Shown here: positions 1 to 11,169 of the stretch, piece by piece
Numbering within the stretch: the stretch's first letter is position 1
Layout: the number at the start of each line of letters is the position of its first letter
DNA from: Mesorhizobium sp.
Lineage (GTDB): Bacteria > Pseudomonadota > Alphaproteobacteria > Rhizobiales > Rhizobiaceae
NCBI GenBank assembly: GCA_004017535.1
Contig: SAJS01000020.1
Location: 1 to 64,000 of the forward strand
Direction: 5' to 3'
Length of the DNA: 64,000 bases
Notes under the pieces: generated by a model
Told to the model about the DNA's origin: nothing
Database searches by the model: none
Seen by the model: the letters and a program-made list of their open reading frames with translations, nothing else
Position numbers and translations under genes: made by a program

Positions 1-35
1 CGGGGGCGGGTCGCTTCAACATGACCCAGTGAATC

Positions 36-62
36 AAAAACCCCCGGCTAACGCCAGGGGTT
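36..62 (-). terminator. Rho-independent terminator of the GPR-like gene
   Basis: Read on the minus strand, a CCCC/GGGG stem with a short loop is followed by five T. It lies about 60 bases past the stop codon of the large coiled-coil gene, where a terminator is expected. Confidence 0.7.
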
Positions 63-76
63 TGTCAGCAGTCTGA

Positions 77-98
77 GGCGGGTCGAGACCCGCCTTTT
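77..98 (+). terminator. Second hairpin terminator, plus direction
   Basis: A perfect 7-bp stem (GGCGGGT/ACCCGCC) with a four-base loop is followed by TTTT on the plus strand. It would stop transcription entering from the left of the window. Together with the minus-strand terminator at 36-62 it isolates the large gene from its neighbour. Confidence 0.5.
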
Positions 99-122
99 GG
101 TTCCGATTGTGCCTGCCGGCGT

Positions 123-3100
123 TCAGTGCAACCGGCCGCTGGCGTGGGCCAGCATGGTGTAGACCTTGCCGGTGTCGGAGGTCAGATAGGTCTGCGCCAT
201 GATGTTGTCGCGGTCGTTGCGCGAGACATCCTTGAGCAGCTTCTCGAAATCCTCGCAGTAGCGGTCGACGGCGGCGCGGAATTCCGCCTCGGCCTGATAC
301 TTGCGGCGGATCTCGTCGAAGGTCTGCTGGCCCTTCAGCGTGTAGAGGCGACGGGTAAAGACGTCGCGTTCGCCGCGGCGGTAGCGGTTCCAGAGCTCGA
401 TCGAGGCGTCATGGTCGATGGCGCGCGCGATGTCGACGGAGAGCGAGTTGAGCGATTCCATGACATGGAGCGGCGAGCGCTGGGCAGGCGTCGCGCGCGG
501 CGCTTCCGCCGGCGCCGCCGGACGCAGCTCCTCCTCGCGCGAGGCGTTGGTCAGCAGGTCGCGCACCCAGCCGCCCTGCTGCGTCTTGCCATTCTCACGG
601 CGCGGCGCCTCGGCGGGGCGTTCGAGGTCGAGCGTGCCACGCAGCGTGGTCTCGGCGAGCGGCGCCTGAGAGGCGCGAGGCGCCGGTTGCGGTTGCGGCT
701 GCGGTTGCGGGGCCTGCGGGCGGCGCAGCGGCGGCTCGGCGGCGCGGGCCGGCGCCTGCGGAGCAGGGCGCAGACCGCGCGGCTCGCCCTGTTCGCTCGA
801 GCCGCTGCGGCCGGATTTCGCAACGATATCGGACAGTTCCTTGAGCGCATTGATCTGCTCGGCGACGGCGCGGCGAATGGCCGAGGTCGATTCCTTGGCC
901 TCTTCCGGCATTTCGATGACGCCCTTCTTCAGCTCGGCGCGGGTGAGGTCGAGCTCGCTCTTGATGGAGCCCGCAGTGCGGCGCATCTCCTCGGTCGCGT
1001 CGGCAAAGCGGCGCGTCGCCGAATCGACGACCTCGGCAATTGCCGTGCGGATCTTTTCCGCCGACTCCATCGTGCGGCCCTCCGCGGTCTGCATCGTCTG
1101 GCCGACGAGGCTCTCGAAGGAACGCATCACCTTCTCGAGGTCTTCCGACTTCTTGACCAGCCCGACGGCGAGGTCCTCCAGCGAGGACTGGCGCTCCAGC
1201 GTGTGTTCGAGGTTGCTCTGCGCGGAGCTGAGCAGATTCGAGGCGCTGGAGAGCAGCCGGCTGTGCTCGTCGAACTTGGTCGCGATTGCGGCCACCTCGC
1301 GCAGCGTCGCCGAGGACAGGTCAGTGAGCCGCGTCGTGTTGGAATCGACCAGACGCGCCGAGCTGGCGAAGGTCTGTGCGGCTTTCTCCGTGGTCGTGGC
1401 GAAGCTCTGCGTGCTGCCGGAGAGCCGCTCCTCGACCTGGCCGAGATTGACGGCGGCCTGTTCGATGAGCTGGCCGAGCTGCGCGCTCGAGGTCGTCATG
1501 CGGCCGATGAGATCGGCCACGCTGTCGGCAAGCGAGGAACGCGCGCCTTCGACGGCTGACAGGGTTTCGGCCGTGCGGCTGGCGAGAGCATTGACGAGGT
1601 TCGTGTTCTCGCTGCGCAGCTTCTCGGCCGCGCGTTCGGTGACCTCCTCCATGCTGCGCTGCAGTTCGGAGCCGCCCTGGGCGAAGCGCTCGACCAGCGG
1701 CTTGGCCGTCTCGTCGAGGATCTTCGCCATCTCGGCCGAACGCGCCGCCAGCATGGTGTTGAGCTCGCGGGTGTTGGCGCCGATCGTGCGCGCGGCTTCG
1801 TTGGTGCTCTGGCCGATATGCTGGCCGACCGCCGTGAAGGTCTCGGCGATGACGTTGGCGCGTGAGATCAGCTGAGCCTCGGCGCTGGAGACCTGCTCGC
1901 TGAGCTTCTGGCCCATCGTCTCGGCAGTGTAGGCGAGGCGGTTTTCCACGCTCGCGACCTGGTCCTCGACGCGCGCGGCGGCAGCCGCGGCGCTTGCCGC
2001 AAGTCGCTCGTCGGCGCCGGCCAGCGCCTGCTCTATCTCGCGGGCATGCACGGCGAGCTCCTGGCCGGTCTGGCGGGCGCGGTCGGCGACACGCTGCTCG
2101 GTGGCGGCGAAGGCGCCGACGATCGTGTCGGCGTGCTCGCCGATCGTCGAGCTGGTCGAAGCGATGCGCGACACCAGGCGGTTGTCGGCGTCGTCGAAGA
2201 TGCGGCCGATCTCGCCGGCGCGGGCCGAAAGCGCTTCCGAGCCTTCGGCGATGCGCGCCATGAGCTGCTGGTCGGCGCTGTCGAAGATTCGGCCGAGATC
2301 GGTGGCGCGGGCGGCCAAAGCCTCGGCCGATTCCGTGATGCGCATCGAGAGCCGCTCATCGGCGCCCTCGAAGTTGCGCAGGATATCGCCGGCGCGGGCG
2401 GCCAGCGACTGCGCCGTCTCGACGGCCCGGGCAACCAGCTTCTGGTCGGCCGCGTCGAAGGTGTTGGCGATCTCGCCGGCGCGCGTGGCCAGCTTGTCGG
2501 CAGTTTCCTCGGCGCGGGCCATAAGCGAGTTGGAGGCGTCGTCGGCGCGCGCCATCAGCATGTTGGACGTGTCCTGGGCACGCTCGTGCAGGCGACGGTC
2601 GGCCGCCTCGAAGGCCTGGGCAATGTCCTCGGCCCTGGCAAGCAGCGCGGCGGATGTCTGCTCGGCGCGCTCGGCGATCTTGCGATCTGCATCGCTGAAG
2701 GCCGCACCGGCCTGCTCATGCAGGGTGCTTGTGACTTCCATGACCTTGTCGCGCAACGCGCCCGCCACGAACACCGCGGTCTTCTCCAGCACGCCGCGCA
2801 CATTGTCGACACCGGTCGACAGCGCTCGTTCCATGGTGCTGGCGCGTTCTTCGATGACACCGGTCTGGCGGCTGAAGGCCTGCTCGATCTTCTCGACATC
2901 GGCGGCGATCGCCGCCGAAATGTCGCTGCTCCGCGCGGCGATCTGGTCGATATGGCCGGAAACCGAACGGTCGACGTCCTTGCGCGCGTCGGCCAGCTTG
3001 GCGAGATCGTCCTCCAAGGCGCGGGCCAGCATGTCGCGGCCTTCCGACAGCTTGCCGACATGGCCGGCGATGGCCTCGTCGATCTCGGATCGGCTTTCGG

Positions 3101-6100
3101 TCAGCTTCTGGAGGTCGGCTTCGAGGGCGCGCTTCAGGATATCGCGGCCCTCGGCGAGCTTCTCGACCTGGCCAGCGACAAGACCGTCGATGCCGGCGCG
3201 GCTTTCGGCGAGCTTGGCGAGATCGGCTTCAAGGGCGCGTGTGAGCACATCGCGGCCTTCGGCGAGCTTCTCGACTTGGCCGGCGACGAGGCCATCGATG
3301 CCGGCGCGGCTTTCGGCCAGCTTGGCAAGGTCGGCTTCAAGAGCGCGCGTGAGGATATCGCGGCCTTCGGCAAGCTTTTCGACCTGGCCGGCGACAAGGC
3401 CGTCGATCGAGGCACGGCTCTCGGCGAGCTTGGCAAGGTCGGCTTCGAGTGCCCGCTTGAGGATGTCGCGGCCTTCCGCCAGCTTCTCGACCTGGCCGGC
3501 GACAAGCCCGTCGATGCTGGAACGGCTCTCGGCCAACTTGGCGAGGTCGTCCTCCAGCGCCTTGGACAGCGTCGCGCGGTTCTGCGACAACTGGTCGGCA
3601 TGCGTCTGCATGAGGCCGCTGGCATTGGCCATATCGGCGTCGAGCGCGCGCGAGAGTTCGGCGCGATGGCCGGTGATCTTCTGCGAATGATCGACGATTG
3701 CGCCCTGGATCGTGTTGAGATCGGCTTCCAGCGCGCGCTTGAGGATGTCGCGGCCTTCGGCCAGCTTCTCGACCTGGCCGGCGACCAGCCCGTCGATGCT
3801 GGAACGGCTTTCGGCGAGCTTGGCGAGATCGTCTTCGAGCGACTTGGACAACACCGAACGGTCCTGAACGAGCCGGTTCTGATGCTCGGCAACAGCGCCG
3901 CTGACATTCTGAAGGTCATCCTCCAGGGCTCTCGATAGGGCCGAGCGGTCTTGCGCCAGCTTGTTCTGATGATCGGCAATGGCGCCGCTGACGGCCTGCA
4001 GATCGGCTTCGAGGGCCTTGGACAGCTGTGAGCGATCCTCCAGCACCTTGTCGGAGTGTCCCGCAATGGCACCCTTGATGGTGTTGAGGTCGGCCTCCAG
4101 GGCGCGCTTGAGGATATCGCGGCCTTCGGCAAGCTTTTCGACCTGGCCGGCGACGAGGCCGTCGATCGATGCACGGCTTTCAGCCAGCTTGGCGAGGTCG
4201 GCTTCCAGCGTCTGCGACAGCAGGCCGCGATCCTCGGCAAGCTTGCCGGCGTGGCTGTCGATGAGGCCGCGGATGCCGCTCAGATCGCTTTCAAGAGCGC
4301 GGCTGAGCTCACCGCGGTCCTCGGCGAGTTTGGTCGAATGGGTCTCGACCAGGTTCCTGATCCCGATGATGTCGGTTTCGAGCGCCTTGGCCAGCACGGC
4401 GCGTCCCTCGGCGATCTTCTCGACCTGGCTGGCGACGAGGCCGTCGATCGAGGCGCGGCTGTCCTGCAGCTTGCCGAGATCGGCTTCCAGGGCCCGCGCC
4501 AGAATGTTACGGCCCTCGGCCAGCTTACCGACATGGCCGGCGACCATTTCGTCAATCATTGTGCGGGCTTGGACGAGTCTGCCGGAGTCTTCGTTCAAAG
4601 CCTGGGACAGGCGGTTGCGACCCTCTTCGAGCCGCTCCAGATGGCTGCCAAGCGATGCATCGATGGCGGCACGCGACTCGTTCACCTTGCGCAGATCTTC
4701 TTCCAGCGCGCGCGAGATCAAGCCGCGGCCTTCGGCCAGTTTCTGCACCTGGTTGGTGACGGCGGCATCGATGGCCGCGCGGCCATCGGCGAACTTGGCC
4801 AGGTCCTCCTGCATGGCGGCGGCCATGCGTTCACGGCTCTCGGAAAGCGAACGGCTGTGGTTCTCGACGGCTTCCTCGATGCCGATACGGGCATCGGCAA
4901 GCCGCTGGATGTCGGAGTCGAAGGAGCGCGACACCACATGCCGGGCCGCTTCCATGCGGCCGGCGAAGTCGGTGGCGCGGGCTTCGAGCATGGAGGAGGT
5001 GGACGAGATGATGTCGGCCATATCGGCGCCGATCTGGGTCTTGCCCTGATCGATCATCGCCGACAGCGTGTCCTTGCTCTCGGCGAAGGCATGGGCGATT
5101 TCCTTCGCGCGCTCGACCATCGTCTCGTTGATCTGGCGGGCGCGGGCTTCGAGGGCGGCGTTGAGCTTCTGCGTGCCGGTGTCGAGCGCCTCGGCGCGGG
5201 TCTGGAATTCGCTGATGAGCGCCTGGCCGCGTTCGGCCAGCGTGCGTTCGATGCCGCTGAGGCTTGCTTCGAATTCGGAGCTCAGCGTGCGCGCCGCGCC
5301 GCCGAGCAGCGAGACCATGCCATGGGTGCGGTCATCGAGCAGGTCGGTCAGCGAACGTGTGAGGCCGTCCGTGGTGTCGGTCAGCTTGGCGATACGGGTG
5401 TCAAGCAGGCTGGCGAAGGCTTCGCCGGAGGTGGAAAGCCGATCGGTGATGTTGTCCAGGCGCGATTCGACGGAATCGAAGATCGACGTCGAGCTTTCAT
5501 TGATGCGATCGATCAGCGTGTCGCCGGAATTGTTGATCGTCATCGACAGCTTGGTCGACGCGTTGAGGATCGAATCGCGGATGATGTCGCTGGCCGCGCC
5601 GATCTCGTCGCGCAGCGTCTCGTGGGCGCTGGCAATAGAGGCGCGCACGCGCTCGGCATGGGTGACAACCGCCTCGCGCTCGCTGCCGAGGCCATCGACC
5701 AGGGAACGGATGCGCGCCTCGTTCTCGGAATAGGAGCGTTCGATCTGGCTGACTTCACCATGGACCAGCGTCTCCAGCTCGACAGCGCGGGCCAACGTCC
5801 GCTCAATGCCTTCGCCCATCGCCGCCACCTCGCGGCGAACGGCTTGGCCGATCATCATGACGCGGTCCTGGGCGAGGTTTTCAGGCTCCGCCAGGCGGAA
5901 GGCGACCTCGGTCATGGACTGCGCGGCGATGCGCATTTCCTGCGCGCGCCGGATCATGGCAGCAAACGCCCAGAACAGGATGACCGGAACGATCGCGGCT
6001 ACCGCCAGGCCGATCAGCTCGGGACGGGCGAAGAACTGGTCGAAGGTACGGATCTTCCAGATACCAGGACCGAACAGGAGGTTGGCCAAGCCGCCGGCGC

Positions 6101-6536
6101 CGGCGATCCAGGCCAGCGAGATAAAGGCGATCACCCAGTAGACGGTGCTCGATGCACGCCGGTTGAGGCTGTGCAGCAGTGTCTTGTAGTCCTTCTGGCG
6201 GTCGTCATTGGCGGGCGTGAAGCCGGCCGGGGGCGTGAAGCCGGACGGCTGTCCATTGCGCGGCTCGACAGGACGCAGCTCGGCCGGCTTGGCCGCGGGC
6301 GCCCTTGGAGGCTGGGGGGTGGCGGGCTGAGGGTTGTTCGCCGGCTCTGTCCGCTGGCTGCGGCCTTCGCGCGCCAGCTCGTCGGCCGCCGCCGATATCT
6401 GCGCTTCGAGATCCTCCATCGACGCCGCCATGTCGAGCCCGCCTTCGTCGCCGGCAAGGTCAAGGTCGAGCGCCTTTTCCAGTTCCGCGGCTACGTCATT
6501 CTCGAGAGACTTGGTCGTCGTTGGTTTCTTAGCCAT
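123..6536 (-). CDS. Growth pole ring protein (GPR/RgsE-like giant coiled-coil membrane protein)
   Basis: This 2,137-residue protein has an acidic and proline-rich N-terminus, two membrane segments (about residues 131-155 and 173-194), then roughly 1,700 residues of predicted alpha-helical coiled coil. A proline/glutamine-rich linker (about 1915-1970) and a conserved globular tail of about 110 residues end it. Residues about 560-1180 are repeats with a strict 36-residue period (consensus elements LAESRA, IDGLVAGQVEKLAEGRD, RALEADL). Length and layout match GPR of Agrobacterium tumefaciens (about 2,100 aa) and RgsE of Sinorhizobium meliloti, which form a ring at the growing pole and are needed for polar growth and rod shape. 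The assignment rests on architecture and recall, not on a search. The ATG follows a GAAGG motif. Databases may call it kinesin-like or apolipoprotein-like. Confidence 0.85.
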   Translation of the reverse strand: MAKKPTTTKSLENDVAAELEKALDLDLAGDEGGLDMAASMEDLEAQISAAADELAREGRSQRTEPANNPQPATPQPPRAPAAKPAELRPVEPRNGQPSGFTPPAGFTPANDDRQKDYKTLLHSLNRRASSTVYWVIAFISLAWIAGAGGLANLLFGPGIWKIRTFDQFFARPELIGLAVAAIVPVILFWAFAAMIRRAQEMRIAAQSMTEVAFRLAEPENLAQDRVMMIGQAVRREVAAMGEGIERTLARAVELETLVHGEVSQIERSYSENEARIRSLVDGLGSEREAVVTHAERVRASIASAHETLRDEIGAASDIIRDSILNASTKLSMTINNSGDTLIDRINESSTSIFDSVESRLDNITDRLSTSGEAFASLLDTRIAKLTDTTDGLTRSLTDLLDDRTHGMVSLLGGAARTLSSEFEASLSGIERTLAERGQALISEFQTRAEALDTGTQKLNAALEARARQINETMVERAKEIAHAFAESKDTLSAMIDQGKTQIGADMADIISSTSSMLEARATDFAGRMEAARHVVSRSFDSDIQRLADARIGIEEAVENHSRSLSESRERMAAAMQEDLAKFADGRAAIDAAVTNQVQKLAEGRGLISRALEEDLRKVNESRAAIDASLGSHLERLEEGRNRLSQALNEDSGRLVQARTMIDEMVAGHVGKLAEGRNILARALEADLGKLQDSRASIDGLVASQVEKIAEGRAVLAKALETDIIGIRNLVETHSTKLAEDRGELSRALESDLSGIRGLIDSHAGKLAEDRGLLSQTLEADLAKLAESRASIDGLVAGQVEKLAEGRDILKRALEADLNTIKGAIAGHSDKVLEDRSQLSKALEADLQAVSGAIADHQNKLAQDRSALSRALEDDLQNVSGAVAEHQNRLVQDRSVLSKSLEDDLAKLAESRSSIDGLVAGQVEKLAEGRDILKRALEADLNTIQGAIVDHSQKITGHRAELSRALDADMANASGLMQTHADQLSQNRATLSKALEDDLAKLAESRSSIDGLVAGQVEKLAEGRDILKRALEADLAKLAESRASIDGLVAGQVEKLAEGRDILTRALEADLAKLAESRAGIDGLVAGQVEKLAEGRDVLTRALEADLAKLAESRAGIDGLVAGQVEKLAEGRDILKRALEADLQKLTESRSEIDEAIAGHVGKLSEGRDMLARALEDDLAKLADARKDVDRSVSGHIDQIAARSSDISAAIAADVEKIEQAFSRQTGVIEERASTMERALSTGVDNVRGVLEKTAVFVAGALRDKVMEVTSTLHEQAGAAFSDADRKIAERAEQTSAALLARAEDIAQAFEAADRRLHERAQDTSNMLMARADDASNSLMARAEETADKLATRAGEIANTFDAADQKLVARAVETAQSLAARAGDILRNFEGADERLSMRITESAEALAARATDLGRIFDSADQQLMARIAEGSEALSARAGEIGRIFDDADNRLVSRIASTSSTIGEHADTIVGAFAATEQRVADRARQTGQELAVHAREIEQALAGADERLAASAAAAAARVEDQVASVENRLAYTAETMGQKLSEQVSSAEAQLISRANVIAETFTAVGQHIGQSTNEAARTIGANTRELNTMLAARSAEMAKILDETAKPLVERFAQGGSELQRSMEEVTERAAEKLRSENTNLVNALASRTAETLSAVEGARSSLADSVADLIGRMTTSSAQLGQLIEQAAVNLGQVEERLSGSTQSFATTTEKAAQTFASSARLVDSNTTRLTDLSSATLREVAAIATKFDEHSRLLSSASNLLSSAQSNLEHTLERQSSLEDLAVGLVKKSEDLEKVMRSFESLVGQTMQTAEGRTMESAEKIRTAIAEVVDSATRRFADATEEMRRTAGSIKSELDLTRAELKKGVIEMPEEAKESTSAIRRAVAEQINALKELSDIVAKSGRSGSSEQGEPRGLRPAPQAPARAAEPPLRRPQAPQPQPQPQPAPRASQAPLAETTLRGTLDLERPAEAPRRENGKTQQGGWVRDLLTNASREEELRPAAPAEAPRATPAQRSPLHVMESLNSLSVDIARAIDHDASIELWNRYRRGERDVFTRRLYTLKGQQTFDEIRRKYQAEAEFRAAVDRYCEDFEKLLKDVSRNDRDNIMAQTYLTSDTGKVYTMLAHASGRLH
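3113..3560 (-). repeat. 108-bp tandem coding repeats inside the GPR-like gene
   Basis: About four consecutive near-identical units of 108 bp (36 codons) lie head to tail; boundary motifs recur at about 3221, 3329 and 3437. Single diverged copies occur elsewhere between about 2990 and 4560. The period is a multiple of three, so gain or loss of units keeps the frame. Confidence 0.9.
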
Positions 6537-6837
6537 GCCTTCGCTACCCTGTACTAGCTGCCGCGGGACTTATGATTTTGGCCGGATTCTGGCCCGATTC
6601 TAGCTTGTCTATCCCGAGCAGGAGGCTGAAAAATGGACCTTCGTATCGTAATGACACACAGGGGTAAAGAAAACATGCATTCCGGGCGATACGTAAAACT
6701 TTAAATATAAGGTTAACGCAAGCGTGATGGGGCCGCCTCCGTGACAACATTTTTCCCCTCCAATCGTTAACCCGTTGGCGACCGGAATCGCCTATTTTCT
6801 CGGGCTCGTTTGCCCGCTTTATGGAGTTGCAGTGCGT
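6537..6837. other. Divergent intergenic region with TTAA half-sites
   Basis: This region separates the divergent GPR-like and Hpt genes. It is AT-richer than its surroundings and contains TTAA at 6701-6704 and 6713-6716 (8 bases apart) and TTAACC at 6767-6772. These resemble CtrA half-sites, but the spacing is not the canonical 7. No gene is visible. Confidence 0.3.
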
Positions 6838-7206
6838 ATGCGTGGCGAAAGTGGTGTTGCGTTTTCGATGCCGGGGGGAGATACCTCCGGAACGGCTGGA
6901 GCCCGACCTGTGGATCTCGGCCATCTGGCGCGCCAGACAATGGGCGACCGCGATCTCGAACGGGAGGTTCTGGCGCTGTTCGTGCAGCAGTCGCTCAACG
7001 TTCGCGACCAGATCGCGGACGCCGACACCAGGCAGAGGATACTTCTGGCACACGGCTTGAAGGGCTCGGCGCGCGGCATCGGCGCGTTCGCGGTCGCCGA
7101 ATGCGCGGCGATCATCGAGAAGCAGCCGGAAGACGTCCGGGCGCTCAAGCGGCTTAGCATGCTGATTGAGGAAGTGCGCGACTTCATCGCGGGCATCAGC
7201 CGCTAG
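6838..7206 (+). CDS. Hpt domain phosphotransfer protein
   Basis: A small protein of about 122 residues that is essentially one histidine phosphotransfer domain. The phospho-accepting histidine is His72 in the motif HGLKGSARGIGA. Hpt proteins relay phosphate between hybrid kinases and response regulators in the cytoplasm. No kinase or regulator gene is adjacent, so the partners are unknown. Start choice: a GGAG at 6823-6826 suits either a GTG at 6832 (spacing 5) or the ATG at 6838 (spacing 11); a longer frame to 6775 is possible but unlikely. It is divergent from the polar-growth gene, so a role in cell-cycle signalling is a guess only. Confidence 0.75.
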   Translation: MRGESGVAFSMPGGDTSGTAGARPVDLGHLARQTMGDRDLEREVLALFVQQSLNVRDQIADADTRQRILLAHGLKGSARGIGAFAVAECAAIIEKQPEDVRALKRLSMLIEEVRDFIAGISR

Positions 7207-7305
7207 CACTATCTTTTTGAAAAACGTCATTTCGTGGCGCTTTCGCGCCGCAGTTGACTTGTCCGGTGGAGTGATTATCTCCGTCGCGACTCCTCAGGTG
7301 ACTTA

Positions 7306-8747
<1,442 letters not shown>

Positions 8748-8752
8748 AGCGC

Positions 8753-10237
8753 TTATTCGGCGAGCGCGGGTGCCGCTTGCTCGTCATGGCCGCGCAACGG
8801 CTTTTCCGGCATCAGCGCTAGCGCAATCAGCGCCAGGACAAGCGTGACGCCGGCAGTGAGAAAGATCATCACGAACGGCATCGCGGATGTCAGCTGGATA
8901 TGAGTGGGCGAGCCCTCGGCAGCCAAGGGCAGCCCGTAGCCAAGCGCGACGGCGCCGAGCATGGCGACGCCGAGCGCCCCACCAAGCGTGCGCAGGAAGG
9001 TTAGAACGCCCGTCGCAACGCCGAGATGCGCGCGGTCGACGGCATTCTGCACGGAAATGGTGCTGACCGGGAAAGTCGTGCCGCTGCCCAGGCCGATCAG
9101 TGTCGTCAGGATCTCGACCTCGAGCAGAGAGGCATGTGCCGCAATGGCACTGAGCACGCCAATGCAGATAATCGCCAGGCTGATGCCCGCCATCGCGATG
9201 CGCTTATAGTGGACAAAGCGTGCGATCATGCGGCCGCTGAAGGCGGCGCCGGCCACCGTGCCGAGCATGAGGCCGAGCATCGCCGTGCCGGATTCGGCGA
9301 CCGATAGTCCAACGACCGATTGCAGGTAAACTGGCAGATAGACCGAGGCTCCTATATTCGCGGCCTGCAGCAGGAACATCGACAGCGTGCCGGCGAGCAC
9401 GATCCGGTTCCCCAGCACGTCGAGCGAGATCAATGGCTCGGCGGCCTTGAGCAGCCTCAGCGCGAACAAGGCCCAGACCAGGGCCGAGCAGGCCACCAGC
9501 CCAAGAATCTCCGATGAGAACCAAGGATAGGTGCTGCCGCCCCAGCTCAGCGCCAAAAGCAGCAGCGCCGTGGCGACGACCAGGAGCACCGCCCCCAACC
9601 CGTCGATGCGATGATGCTTGGCCGTGATCGGCAGCTTCTTCAACGGGTTGTTGATGATCGCCATGGCCAGGAAGCCGATCGGAAGGTTGATCCAGAAGAT
9701 GAGCGACCAATGCAGGTGTTCGGCGAAGACGCCGCCGAGCAGAGGGCCGGCGACGCTGGCCACCGCCCATGTGCCGGATATCCAGGCAGCGTATCGGGCG
9801 CGCTCGCGCGGCGGCACGAGGTCGCCTATGACCGTTTGGGCGAGCGCGAACAGACCTCCGCCGCCGGCGCCCTGGACGGCGCGGCCGATGACCAGCACCA
9901 GCATGTTGGCGGCGAGCGCGCTGACCAGCGACCCGAGCAGAAAGATCAGAATGGCGGCGTAGATGACGGGACGACGGCCATAGACATCCGAGATCTTGCC
10001 GTAGAGCGGCGACATCGCGGTCGCGGTCAAAAGATAACCGGTGACGATCCACGGCAGATATTCGGCATGGCCCAGAGCGCGCGCGATCGTCGGCAGCGCG
10101 GGCGCGACAATGGTCTGGTCAAGGGCCGCCAGCAGCATCGACAGCAGCACGCCGCCAATGATGGCATTCTTCTCGCTCTCGCTGATCAGCGGCGCGGCTT
10201 TCGGCGCCATCGCCTGGTTCTCGACGGTCTGGTCCAT
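8753..10237 (-). CDS. DHA2-family MFS multidrug exporter (14-TM, EmrB/QacA type)
   Basis: A 494-residue inner-membrane proton antiporter. It shows the family motifs LDQTIVAPALPTI in TM1, the motif A loop GKISDVYGRRP and the antiporter motif C around VAGPLLGG. Hydrophobicity suggests 14 segments, as expected for DHA2 drug exporters. The substrate cannot be inferred. No membrane-fusion partner (EmrA type) is adjacent. The 227-base upstream region 10238-10464 holds a GGTC/GACC-rich stretch near 10370-10400 that could be an operator, but no regulator gene is next to it. Confidence 0.85.
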   Translation of the reverse strand: MDQTVENQAMAPKAAPLISESEKNAIIGGVLLSMLLAALDQTIVAPALPTIARALGHAEYLPWIVTGYLLTATAMSPLYGKISDVYGRRPVIYAAILIFLLGSLVSALAANMLVLVIGRAVQGAGGGGLFALAQTVIGDLVPPRERARYAAWISGTWAVASVAGPLLGGVFAEHLHWSLIFWINLPIGFLAMAIINNPLKKLPITAKHHRIDGLGAVLLVVATALLLLALSWGGSTYPWFSSEILGLVACSALVWALFALRLLKAAEPLISLDVLGNRIVLAGTLSMFLLQAANIGASVYLPVYLQSVVGLSVAESGTAMLGLMLGTVAGAAFSGRMIARFVHYKRIAMAGISLAIICIGVLSAIAAHASLLEVEILTTLIGLGSGTTFPVSTISVQNAVDRAHLGVATGVLTFLRTLGGALGVAMLGAVALGYGLPLAAEGSPTHIQLTSAMPFVMIFLTAGVTLVLALIALALMPEKPLRGHDEQAAPALAE

Positions 10238-10464
10238 GCGTCATTCTTTCAAGGCTGATGCCCGGTGCGCCAAGACGGTCCTGACCGATCCCTTGTGCGG
10301 GGCTTCATTTCTCTTCGTTGGTCGAGGCTCGGGTTGGTTCAAGGCCCGGATGTTCCGAATCCGCTATATGTCGGTCGGTATAGGCCGATTTCGACCACCG
10401 CTCGAAAGTTTTTCCGATCTGGCACGATGCCTGGACGAAATTGGCCGGATGGCCTTGCCTCTGG

Positions 10465-11085
10465 TCAGGGCGGCGGCAGCTGGCCGGCTTCAATGCGCTG
10501 CATCCGATAGCGCATCAGCCGAAGGATGCGGCTTTCGAAATTGGCGCCCTCGACCCGGTCGAAGCGGACCTGGTCCTGATCGTGCCTGGCGAGTTCGGCC
10601 GCCTGGATCGACGCGGCCTCCGCCTTTGCCTGTTCGCACGTCTTTTGCGCGGGGCTGGCCTTCAGCGCATCCTCGAGCAAGCGCGCATGGTTCTTGGCGA
10701 TCTCGACATGGCGTTCCTCATGCCGTTTGATGTCGGCCGAGAGCGTGTCCCAGAACAGCCTGACGTCGGGATCGGCTTTGCGCGGGCGCCGCCACTCGGG
10801 TAGGATCACCTTGACCTTCACGGTGACGACCGCGTCGGCGATGCGGCAGGACTGCGCGCTCTGGGCGTAGCTTATACGGGTCGTAAAGGCCATCTGCGTG
10901 GCGCCTGGATGTCGCGATCCGGTGCTCTTCACTTCGGGGCCGTTTCTGGACAGCTGGCTCTGGATATCGTCGAGCGTGCGGCCACCGACGCTGAAATAGC
11001 TGTAGGTCTTCACCAGATTCGCAGCGGCCGCCGGCGTGGCGGCGAGCGCGAGCATCAGGGCGCAGAGCAGGGAACGCTTCATCAT
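10465..11085 (-). CDS. DUF922 secreted zinc-protease-like protein
   Basis: A 206-residue exported protein. An N-terminal signal peptide ends around the AAA of residues 19-22 (TPAAAANLV). A HEERH motif at residues 122-126 fits the HExxH zinc-site signature of the DUF922 family, predicted secreted zinc-dependent proteases. The first two codons are both ATG; AGAGG sits just upstream. No linked genes suggest a substrate. Family assignment is by motif and overall appearance; protease activity is inferred. Confidence 0.75.
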   Translation of the reverse strand: MMKRSLLCALMLALAATPAAAANLVKTYSYFSVGGRTLDDIQSQLSRNGPEVKSTGSRHPGATQMAFTTRISYAQSAQSCRIADAVVTVKVKVILPEWRRPRKADPDVRLFWDTLSADIKRHEERHVEIAKNHARLLEDALKASPAQKTCEQAKAEAASIQAAELARHDQDQVRFDRVEGANFESRILRLMRYRMQRIEAGQLPPP

Positions 11086-11169
11086 ATTGCCTCTTCACGC
11101 ACCTTGCTTTAGGGCCGTCGCCAGCGCAACGGAATTGATTTCCGGCGGATCACGCATGGTTGATGGACG

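Noticed and set aside
2046-3938. Long open frame (630 codons) opposite the GPR-like gene, and a second one at 4056-6557
   Set aside because: They mirror the repeated high-GC coding sequence of the real gene; the proteins are low-complexity mirror images without domains, starts or ribosome binding sites.
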